DNA from: Flavobacteriales bacterium
GTDB taxonomy: Bacteria; Bacteroidota; Bacteroidia; Flavobacteriales; UA16
NCBI GenBank assembly: GCA_018700255.1
Contig: JABISU010000183.1
Span: 1 to 5,431, forward strand
DNA length: 5,431 nucleotides
Direction of reading: 5' to 3'
Shown here piece by piece: positions 1-5,431 of this stretch (within the stretch, counting starts at the first letter, position 1; every line of letters starts with the position of its first letter). The notes beneath the pieces are model-generated. The model worked only from the letters and a program-made list of their open reading frames with translations. It did no database searches and had not been told where the DNA came from. The position numbers and the translations under genes are program-made.

Positions 1-783
1 CCTTTCCTCCCAGAAACGCCAATGAGTTCAATCTCTAGACATCTTCCTCAGGGAGCTAGTGACAAGGATAGGGAAATACGAGTGTTTATGCCACGGTTTG
101 GAAAAATTAATGAGAGACGGCATCAACTTCATGAGGTGATTAGGCTCTCGGGGATGAATTTAAATATTGACGACGTTGATCATCCTTTAATTATCAAGGT
201 TGCGTCAATCCCCACTGCAAGAATGCAAGTATACTTCATCGATAACGATGATTTATTTAAGCGCAAGGCTGTTCTTTATGATGCTAATGATGAGTTGTTT
301 AGCGACTCTGATGTTAGAGCCATTTTCTTTGTTCGTGGGGTTTTAGAAACTGTCCGAAAGCTTGGCTGGGCTCCCGATATTATCCACTGTCATGGATGGA
401 TGGCTAACCTTCTACCTCTTTATCTTAAAAACAACTACAAAGACGATCCTTACTTCGCTAATAGTAAGATTATTTGCAGCATCTATGATGAGGGGTTCGA
501 CGGTGAATTAGATCAACGAATGGCGGAAAAAATTGTTCTTGATGGAATCCCATCTGATCAAGCAGAAACAATTAATAATCCTACTTTCAATAACATGAAT
601 GCTATCGCTATTGAAAATGCCGACGCAATTATAGCTGCTTCTGAAGATTTAGATGAAGAAACTCTCTATCAAATTAACGCTGCTGACGTTCCGGTTTTAA
701 AATTTCCTGGGAACGAGGGGTATCTCGCAGAGATAAACTCATTCTACGATGAGGTTATCGGTGTTGAAGCTGAAGTTATATAG
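1..783 (+). CDS. Glycogen/starch synthase-like protein (GT5 N-terminal domain only), 5' end cut by window
   Basis: The reading frame is open to base 1, giving 260 residues in the window. The ATG at base 22 is internal, because the codons before it read PFLPETP, which continues the Bacteroidota family start (from memory, roughly ...EITPFLPETPMSS). Perhaps 15 residues are missing. The fold matches the N-terminal Rossmann half of glycosyltransferase family 5 (GlgA): a VFMPRFG segment near residue 30, IIHCHGWMANLLPLYL near 127-142 in place of the GlgA HAHDWH segment, SIYDEGFDG near 160-168 in place of TIHN..YQG, and an ENADAIIAAS segment near 200. The protein stops there: the C-terminal GT-B domain of a roughly 480-residue GlgA is absent, and the KTGGL ADP-glucose motif is replaced by PETPMSS. 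Databases usually label this family glycogen/starch synthase, but catalysis is doubtful. It lies 27 bases before the DUF4270 gene, probably in the same operon. I am confident of the family and unsure of the function. Confidence 0.88.
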   Translation, partial: PFLPETPMSSISRHLPQGASDKDREIRVFMPRFGKINERRHQLHEVIRLSGMNLNIDDVDHPLIIKVASIPTARMQVYFIDNDDLFKRKAVLYDANDELFSDSDVRAIFFVRGVLETVRKLGWAPDIIHCHGWMANLLPLYLKNNYKDDPYFANSKIICSIYDEGFDGELDQRMAEKIVLDGIPSDQAETINNPTFNNMNAIAIENADAIIAASEDLDEETLYQINAADVPVLKFPGNEGYLAEINSFYDEVIGVEAEVI

Positions 784-810
784 GGTTAATAAAAATATTC
801 ACGACAATTA

Positions 811-2178
811 ATGAAGCATCTTTTTAGTGTCAAAATTGCGTTTTTATTTTTTTTATGTTGCATTATTCTTTTTACTGGTTGTATTAAGCCGGAATCATCT
901 ATAGGGTTGGGATTGCAGCCTGAAACGGATCTTCTTGATTTAGTCACTACAGACACCCTCTCTCTTGATATATTCACTGTTAGAGAGGACTCCCTTGAAA
1001 CTGACGAGTTGAGTACCGCTGTCTTGGGGCGTGTTTTCCAACCAAGAATTGGCTGGACTACTGCAGGTTTTGCAACTCAATTACGTTTAAGCGCTCCAGG
1101 TGTAAACTTCGGATTAAATCCCCAAGTTGATAGTCTTTTTCTCAGTTTGCGCTTCACGGGTGATACATATGGCCAACTCAACCCACAAAGTCTCTTGGTT
1201 CAACAATTAGCTGATTCTATTTCTCTCGATTCAACTTATTACTCTAATTTTAACCCGGAAGTAACTCACGAAATTCTGAATGATGAGTTTCAAGGTGAAA
1301 TTTCTCTAAACCCATCAGATGATCTTATTATAGGTGAGGATACGATCGTGTCGCAAATTAGGTTGAATCTTAAACCTTCTTTAGGCCAAACAATTTTAAA
1401 TCAAGACACCTCTGTATTTAGCAACAATGAGTCTTGGTTAGATTTCTTCCCTGGAATAGTCGTGTCTACACAAGGAGATGGAATTGGTGCCGCTGGAATA
1501 GATATCTCATCTGGGCTGAGCTTGATGAGGCTACACTATCACAATGATACCGACACGTCTTTTTACGATTTTATTATCTCACCGCTTAGCGCGAGAGTAA
1601 ATATGTTTTCTCAGGATTATGTCGCTGCACTATCTAGTTTAAACTCACCCGTTAATGACTCTGTTTTTGTAGATGGAAGCAGGTCTCTTTATATTATGTC
1701 CGGAGCGGGGTTAAAGACACATATAAAAATACCATTCCTAGAGTTTATAAACGATTCTATCACGGAATCGGGAGATACTGTTTCCCTAGGTTGTGCAATT
1801 CAGAAAGCTGAGTTAATTTTCACGCTGGATGATTCTTATTTTGACTCAAGATATCCTCCTCAAGAACAACTTTATATTTTAACTGAAAATTCGGAAGGGA
1901 GTCCAATATCAACACCGGATCAAATGAGTTTGGGGGTTAATATTGATGGGTATTATGATTCTCAAAACAAAAGTTATCGCTTTAACATATCTAGAAGCAT
2001 ACAACATCTCTTAAATAGAAGTTCGGGAGCTTATTACGGAAACTTTTCTCCAGAAAATCCCATCCCTCCATTTTATATAGTATCAAGTAGAGCGGGGATT
2101 TCTATTCAAGGGGTCGTGTTAAATGGAACAGATGCAGGAGAAAACCGTCCGCGTCTTGTTATTACTTACAGTCATTAG
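811..2178 (+). CDS. DUF4270 family lipoprotein
   Basis: This is a complete 455-residue protein. The N-terminus is a lipoprotein signal: a short basic start, a hydrophobic stretch (about residues 9-21) and the lipobox LFTG-C with Cys24 as the lipidated residue, so the mature protein should be membrane-anchored, probably in the outer membrane. The hallmark DUF4270 start follows: SIGLGLQPETDLL (30-42), then a REDSLETDE segment (58-66) and a LGRVFQP..G.T.AGFATQLRL stretch. The rest is rich in Ser, Asp and hydrophobic alternation, as in beta-sandwich proteins, and ends with RPRLVITYSH. No catalytic motif is visible. The residues after Cys24 (IKPESS) have no acidic cluster of the kind that directs Bacteroidota lipoproteins to the cell surface, which weakly favours a periplasm-facing location. 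Spacing of 27 bases upstream and 32 bases downstream suggests an operon with the GT5-like gene and glmS. No Shine-Dalgarno is present, as is usual in this phylum. The biochemical role is unknown. Confidence 0.87.
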   Translation: MKHLFSVKIAFLFFLCCIILFTGCIKPESSIGLGLQPETDLLDLVTTDTLSLDIFTVREDSLETDELSTAVLGRVFQPRIGWTTAGFATQLRLSAPGVNFGLNPQVDSLFLSLRFTGDTYGQLNPQSLLVQQLADSISLDSTYYSNFNPEVTHEILNDEFQGEISLNPSDDLIIGEDTIVSQIRLNLKPSLGQTILNQDTSVFSNNESWLDFFPGIVVSTQGDGIGAAGIDISSGLSLMRLHYHNDTDTSFYDFIISPLSARVNMFSQDYVAALSSLNSPVNDSVFVDGSRSLYIMSGAGLKTHIKIPFLEFINDSITESGDTVSLGCAIQKAELIFTLDDSYFDSRYPPQEQLYILTENSEGSPISTPDQMSLGVNIDGYYDSQNKSYRFNISRSIQHLLNRSSGAYYGNFSPENPIPPFYIVSSRAGISIQGVVLNGTDAGENRPRLVITYSH

Positions 2179-2188
2179 GTTAGTTTCG
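2156..2188 (+). promoter_or_regulatory. Weak candidate Bacteroidota-type promoter for glmS
   Basis: TAGTTTCG at 2181-2188 matches five of the six fixed positions of the Bacteroidota -7 element TAnnTTTG. A TTG at 2156-2158 lies 22 bases upstream, at the long end of the spacing reported for the -33 element. Transcription would start around 2193-2196, leaving a leader of about 15 bases before the glmS ATG. The -33 part overlaps the last codons of the DUF4270 gene. Such short motifs arise by chance in A+T-rich DNA, so this is only a candidate for independent glmS expression inside the operon. Confidence 0.22.
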
Positions 2189-2210
2189 TATTAAAATTTA
2201 GCTGAAAAAT

Positions 2211-4070
2211 ATGTGTGGAATTGTAGCTTATATCGGACCTAAACCCGCCTTACCTATAGTAATTAATGGCCTTAAACGCCTTGAGTACCGAGGGTATGAC
2301 AGTGCAGGAATAGCTCTTATTGAGTCTGGTGGAAATCGCACCAATAAACTCGTAATAAGAAAAAAGAAAGGTAAAGTAAGTGATCTACTTGATCATATTG
2401 GTGAAGAGGTGTTTAAAAGCAGTATTGCTATTGGCCACACGCGTTGGGCAACACACGGGCCGCCGAATGATATAAATGCTCATCCACACAGAGCTGAATC
2501 GGATAGTATAGCTTTAGTTCACAATGGTATTATTGAGAATTATACCTCAATAAAAGAAACATTGCACAACAGAGGCCATGCCTTGCTAAGTGATACTGAT
2601 TCTGAAGTTTTAGTTCACCTTATTGAAGAGGTTATGACAAATGGTGGCCTGAGTTTGTTTGATGCTGTGAGAACGGCGTTAAATCAAGTTGTGGGCGCTT
2701 ATGCCATTGTTGTAATAGATAAGAATAATCCAACAAAATTAATTGCGGCTCGAAGGTCAAGTCCTCTTGTAATAGGATTGGGTGAGGATGGTTCTTATTA
2801 TGCCGCCTCTGACGCTACACCGATAATACCTTACACAAAAAATGTAGTTTACTTAAAAGATGAAGAAATTGCATCTTTAGAATTAGATAACGGTCTTCGA
2901 ATTAGAACAATTTCAAACATAAAGATAACTCCTCAAGTACATGCTTTAGAATTAGAGCTTGAATCCATCGAAAAAGGTGGTTATGAACACTTTATGCTCA
3001 AGGAAATCTTTGAGCAGCCTAAGTCTATTCGTGATTCATTAAGAGGTAGGATTGATTTGAAGAAAGGGGTAGTTAGAATGGCAGGGGTTGATGATAATTG
3101 GGAGAAATGGGACAACGCATCTCGTATTATTATATTAGCTTGTGGTACAAGTTGGCATGCTGGACTGGTTGCGGAATATTTATTTGAGGACTACACTCGC
3201 ATACCTGTAGAGGTTGAATATGCTTCCGAGTTTAGATACAGAAATCCTGTAATTAGAGAAGATGACATTGTGATAGCAATCTCACAAAGTGGTGAAACAG
3301 CTGACACCTTGGCTGCTATTAAAAACGCTAAGAACGCAGGGGCTCATGTTTTCAGTTTGTGCAATGTCGTGGGTTCAAGTATTACACGAGAATCTCACAG
3401 TGGCGCATACACACATGCAGGTCCAGAAATTGGTGTTGCATCCACGAAGGCTTTTACCTCTCAGATTGCTGTTCTAACGTTGATAGCTCTTCATGTTGGA
3501 GTTAAAAAAGGCCAATTGCCGAGGGCGCAATTCTTAAGGTTAATCACAGAATTAAATGGAATTCCAGAGTTGGTAGACTCTGTCCTTAGACAATCTGAAC
3601 TTATTTACTTAGTCGCTAGTGAATTTGCAGAATCTACCAACGCTCTATACTTAGGGAGGGGTTACCAATTCCCCGTCGCTCTTGAAGGAGCTCTTAAACT
3701 AAAAGAAATTAGCTACATACATGCTGAAGGCTATCCTGCAGCTGAAATGAAGCACGGCCCTATAGCGTTAATTGATGAAAACCTTCCTGTTATTTTTATA
3801 GCCACAAAGGATGATGTTTACGAAAAGGTTGTTAGTAATATCCAAGAAGTAAAAGCAAGGGGCGGTCGCTTAGTTGCGATTGTTACTGAAGGTGACAAAG
3901 AGGCTGCCAGTCTTGCTGATTATGTTATAAAGATTCCTAAATGTGATCCATCTCTTTCTCCATTATTAACCTCTATTCCCCTTCAGTTATTAAGTTATAA
4001 GATAGCTGTTTTACGTGGTTGTAATGTTGACCAACCTCGAAATCTTGCAAAAAGTGTAACCGTAGAGTAG
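2211..4070 (+). CDS. glmS: Glutamine--fructose-6-phosphate aminotransferase (isomerizing), GlmS
   Basis: This is a complete 619-residue cytoplasmic enzyme, close to the 609 residues of E. coli GlmS. It makes glucosamine-6-phosphate from fructose-6-phosphate and glutamine, the first committed step to UDP-GlcNAc for peptidoglycan and lipopolysaccharide. The start is fixed by MCGIVAYIG: Cys2 becomes the N-terminal nucleophile after Met removal. The class II glutaminase domain (about 2-240) has LEYRGYDSAG, T77-R78-W79, H91, N105-G106 and D130. The first SIS domain (about 300-435) has CGTSWHA (311-317) and SQSGETADT (358-366), the sugar-phosphate-binding loops. The second SIS domain (about 465-605) has KLKEISYIHAE with E499 and KHGP with H515. 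The C-terminus NLAKSVTVE carries K614, equivalent to the fructose-6-phosphate-binding lysine of E. coli. All expected active-site residues are present. No glmS ribozyme is possible in the 32-base upstream gap; that element is mainly a Gram-positive feature. Confidence 0.98.
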   Translation: MCGIVAYIGPKPALPIVINGLKRLEYRGYDSAGIALIESGGNRTNKLVIRKKKGKVSDLLDHIGEEVFKSSIAIGHTRWATHGPPNDINAHPHRAESDSIALVHNGIIENYTSIKETLHNRGHALLSDTDSEVLVHLIEEVMTNGGLSLFDAVRTALNQVVGAYAIVVIDKNNPTKLIAARRSSPLVIGLGEDGSYYAASDATPIIPYTKNVVYLKDEEIASLELDNGLRIRTISNIKITPQVHALELELESIEKGGYEHFMLKEIFEQPKSIRDSLRGRIDLKKGVVRMAGVDDNWEKWDNASRIIILACGTSWHAGLVAEYLFEDYTRIPVEVEYASEFRYRNPVIREDDIVIAISQSGETADTLAAIKNAKNAGAHVFSLCNVVGSSITRESHSGAYTHAGPEIGVASTKAFTSQIAVLTLIALHVGVKKGQLPRAQFLRLITELNGIPELVDSVLRQSELIYLVASEFAESTNALYLGRGYQFPVALEGALKLKEISYIHAEGYPAAEMKHGPIALIDENLPVIFIATKDDVYEKVVSNIQEVKARGGRLVAIVTEGDKEAASLADYVIKIPKCDPSLSPLLTSIPLQLLSYKIAVLRGCNVDQPRNLAKSVTVE

Positions 4071-4132
4071 GTGAATCTTTTTTTAGATGTTTTTAAATTG
4101 TTGTCTGCTACATTATAATGGCGGTTAATTTA

Positions 4133-4194
4133 CTGAACATCAGCGGGTAACGCGTTACAGATGCGTTATTAACAATATAAAAGTTAATGTTCAG
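4133..4194. repeat. Inverted repeat with 8-base arms in the glmS/barrel-gene intergenic region
   Basis: CTGAACAT (4133-4140) and its exact reverse complement ATGTTCAG (4187-4194) are separated by 46 bases. GTTAAT also occurs near each arm in the same orientation (4124-4129 and 4183-4188). The arms enclose the palindrome at 4147-4158, but the two are not concentric (centres 4163.5 and 4152.5). The spacing is too long, and the run of U's is missing, for an intrinsic terminator. It could be a pair of protein-binding half-sites, a long-range RNA stem in a 5' leader, or chance. Confidence 0.4.
4147..4158. promoter_or_regulatory. Perfect 12-base palindrome, possible operator
   Basis: GTAACGCGTTAC is its own reverse complement. 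Its right half GCGTTA (4152-4157) recurs at 4163-4168, exactly 11 bases on, about one turn of the helix, so a second half-site would face the same side of the DNA. The element is G+C-rich compared with the A+T-rich flanks and sits 112 bases before the barrel-gene ATG. This layout resembles a dimeric regulator's binding site. No regulator gene is present in the window, and I found no convincing TAnnTTTG promoter element in the whole 4071-4269 gap, so the role is inferred. Confidence 0.4.
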
Positions 4195-4269
4195 AACGTT
4201 TAAGTGGCTGATATTAAAAAAGTATTCACGTACTTGCGCTTTGAAATCTGAAACCTTAATATTTAGGAT

Positions 4270-5103
4270 ATGAAAAGACTAATGTTCACGCTAGCGATTT
4301 GTTCGCTAGTTTTCACAAGTGCTCAAGCGCAAAAACAGTTGGGTGGGGAGCACAACGTAGAGGTAAATCTCTCGCCATTTGGCAATAGCCCTATTGACGG
4401 AACGACAATTAAGTACCGTAATTTTTTAGATGATGATGCGGCTTTCCGAGTATCACTAACCGTAGGTACATCTTCTGATACATACGCTTTCTACCAAGAG
4501 GGTGAGATGCTAGGTGACCCCGTTAGTCCACAACTTAACTTAGAATCAGCTACAACCGTTATCGGAATCGCTCCAGGTTACGAAATGCATTTTGACGGTA
4601 CAGATAATCTTAGTCCATACTTCGGTGTTGAGGCTTACTACATGATGGGTAGTCGTTCTGATAAGATGGAGTTTTGGGGACCAAACGATCTTGATAACGT
4701 AGGTCAACCTGATGTTTACATCGTATGGGATCTTACAAATCAGCAGTCGTACAGCTCTATGGGTTTAAACCTGCTTTTCGGTGCTGACTACTACTTCTCT
4801 GACGCTATTTATGTTGGGTTTGAAGCTGGACTTGGCTTCGGAATGTCATCTTTCGGTAATCACGAAATTGGGACCAGTGACTTAACTGCGTTTAACATTC
4901 AGTTTAACGGTGCTTTTGACCCAACTACGGCTGGTGCAGATATTGCTGATAGTTTTGTAGGTGAGCTTCCTTTTAACGTTGTTGAGGGAGAGATCTTCTA
5001 TGATTACTACGACCAATTATATGTTGCTCCTAACCATGTTTCTAATACAACAATTGGAAATGTGTTCAACGGCGCACTTAGAGTAGGTTTCCTATTCGAC
5101 TAA
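4270..5103 (+). CDS. Outer-membrane beta-barrel protein
   Basis: This is a complete 277-residue protein with a clear Sec signal peptide: MKR, a hydrophobic core (about 4-16), and SAQA with likely cleavage after Ala20, leaving QKQLGG as the mature start. The mature part shows alternating amphipathic strands typical of a small barrel of roughly 8-10 strands, for example VEVNLSPFG, PYFGVEAYYMMG, MGLNLLFGADYYF, AIYVGFEAGLGFGM and the terminal GALRVGFLFD with aromatic residues near the end. Acidic and Asn-rich turns between strands look like surface loops. It resembles generic Bacteroidota outer-membrane barrel or porin-like proteins; no transport substrate can be read from the sequence. It is separated from glmS by 199 bases and followed by a strong terminator, so it is probably transcribed alone. 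Thirteen of its 16 tyrosine codons are TAC, against 4 of 17 in the DUF4270 gene, suggesting selection for high expression. An AGGA sits only two bases before the ATG, too close to act as a Shine-Dalgarno. Confidence 0.85.
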   Translation: MKRLMFTLAICSLVFTSAQAQKQLGGEHNVEVNLSPFGNSPIDGTTIKYRNFLDDDAAFRVSLTVGTSSDTYAFYQEGEMLGDPVSPQLNLESATTVIGIAPGYEMHFDGTDNLSPYFGVEAYYMMGSRSDKMEFWGPNDLDNVGQPDVYIVWDLTNQQSYSSMGLNLLFGADYYFSDAIYVGFEAGLGFGMSSFGNHEIGTSDLTAFNIQFNGAFDPTTAGADIADSFVGELPFNVVEGEIFYDYYDQLYVAPNHVSNTTIGNVFNGALRVGFLFD

Positions 5104-5127
5104 TTTTATAATTATTTTTAATTATTG

Positions 5128-5156
5128 AAAGGCATCCCATTAGGGGTGCCTTTTTT
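5128..5156 (+). terminator. Intrinsic (Rho-independent) terminator of the barrel gene
   Basis: The stem GGCATCCC (5131-5138) pairs with GGGGTGCC (5143-5150), giving seven Watson-Crick pairs and one T-G wobble, around an ATTA loop (5139-5142). It is followed by six T's (5151-5156); three A's before the stem extend the pairing into the T run. It lies 24 bases after the barrel-gene stop. Only three A's flank the left side, so it should work mainly on the + strand. It separates the barrel gene from the cyclase-family gene. Confidence 0.92.
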
Positions 5157-5182
5157 ATTATCTTGTCATTATGGGTTCATCT

Positions 5183-5431
5183 ATGAAAGTAAGTTTTTGT
5201 TGGTCTAATGTTAGTTATATAGTTGACCCAACTCAAACTATAGATATCAGTATTCCTATTAGAGATCCTAGATTAGGTGAAGGACCTGCGGCCTGGTATG
5301 TGGGAAGACCTCGGTTTGATGTTGTAGAGGGTGAAGGCTTTATTGGAAGCGTTGCTAGAGGAGGGGCTGTAAACTTTACGAATGTTTATTTCAACCCTCA
5401 TGGTCACGGTACGCATACAGAATGTTTAGGA
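5183..5431 (+). CDS. Cyclase family protein (kynurenine formamidase-like metal hydrolase), 3' end cut by window
   Basis: The frame is open from an ATG to the window edge, giving 83 residues. The sequence IDISIPI, then AWYVGRPRF, then GGAVNFTNVYFNPHGHGTHTECLG matches the N-terminal part of the cyclase family (PF04199), whose best-known members are kynurenine formamidases. The HGHGTHTE segment (about 73-80) corresponds to the family's metal-binding HxGTHxD motif, here with one extra residue and Glu in place of Asp. From memory, Bacteroidota homologues share the NPHGxGTHTEC form. An in-frame ATG at 5171 would add four residues (MGSS). I prefer 5183 because family members tend to start close to the first beta strand, but 5171 cannot be excluded. 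It follows the terminator by 26 bases, so it should have its own promoter, although no clear TAnnTTTG element is visible. The substrate is unknown. Family assignment is firm; a role in tryptophan breakdown is not established. Confidence 0.82.
   Translation, partial: MKVSFCWSNVSYIVDPTQTIDISIPIRDPRLGEGPAAWYVGRPRFDVVEGEGFIGSVARGGAVNFTNVYFNPHGHGTHTECLG

Noticed and set aside
22..783. ATG at base 22 as the start of the first gene
   Set aside because: The frame is open to base 1 and the preceding codons (PFLPETP) fit the conserved family sequence, so the true start lies before the window.
786..977. Minus-strand open frame of 63 codons
   Set aside because: It lies opposite the signal-peptide and early coding part of the DUF4270 gene, shows no recognisable motif and has no supporting context.
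2179..2210. glmS ribozyme/riboswitch
   Set aside because: The gap of 32 bases is far too short for the ribozyme, and no part of its core is visible.
3289..3477. Plus-strand 62-codon frame inside glmS
   Set aside because: It is in another frame over the conserved first SIS domain of glmS; its composition (Leu/Val/Gln-rich, low complexity) is that of an out-of-frame shadow.
4098..4119. TATAAT at 4114-4119 with TTGTTG at 4098-4103 as a sigma70-type promoter
   Set aside because: The spacer is only 10 bases and Bacteroidota primary sigma factors use TAnnTTTG rather than this consensus.
4231..4238. TACTTGCG as a -7 element for the barrel gene
   Set aside because: It matches only four of six fixed positions and has no TTG at a suitable distance upstream.
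1..5431. Defence system, CRISPR array, mobile element or RNA gene
   Set aside because: No spaced direct-repeat array, transposase, terminal repeats, tRNA cloverleaf or rRNA sequence was seen; the genes are housekeeping or envelope genes with tidy spacing.

Overview
The window reads as a chromosomal stretch from a member of the Bacteroidota, most likely a Flavobacteriales-type bacterium; the exact lineage is an inference. The evidence is gene content (a short glycogen/starch-synthase-like protein, a DUF4270 lipoprotein and glmS in a row), low G+C, absence of Shine-Dalgarno sequences in front of the genes, and a small Gram-negative outer-membrane barrel. All genes lie on the + strand and none looks broken; the first and last are cut by the window edges.

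Layout. Bases 1-783 hold the 3' part of a glycosyltransferase-5-like 'glycogen/starch synthase' that keeps only the N-terminal Rossmann half and lacks the usual ADP-glucose motif. After 27 bases comes a DUF4270 lipoprotein (811-2178), and after another 32 bases a complete glmS (2211-4070). These three probably form one transcription unit. A weak Bacteroidota-type promoter candidate lies at the DUF4270/glmS junction and could give glmS its own supply. A 199-base intergenic region (4071-4269) follows, with no clear terminator and no clear promoter, but with a perfect 12-base palindrome, spaced direct repeats and an 8-base inverted repeat that could be regulatory. Next is a secreted outer-membrane beta-barrel protein (4270-5103) with codon use suggesting high expression, closed by a strong intrinsic terminator (5128-5156). 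The window ends inside the start of a cyclase-family (kynurenine-formamidase-like) metal-dependent hydrolase (5183 to the edge).

How they fit together. GlmS commits fructose-6-phosphate to UDP-GlcNAc, which feeds peptidoglycan and lipopolysaccharide. Its neighbours are a degenerate sugar-nucleotide-enzyme fold and an envelope lipoprotein of unknown role. From memory, this gene neighbourhood recurs in Bacteroidota, which suggests a shared but undescribed role in envelope or amino-sugar control. I see no CRISPR array, mobile element, tRNA, rRNA or defence system. The most interesting points are the degenerate GT5 protein with its neighbours, the palindrome before the barrel gene, and the variant metal motif in the cyclase-family protein.
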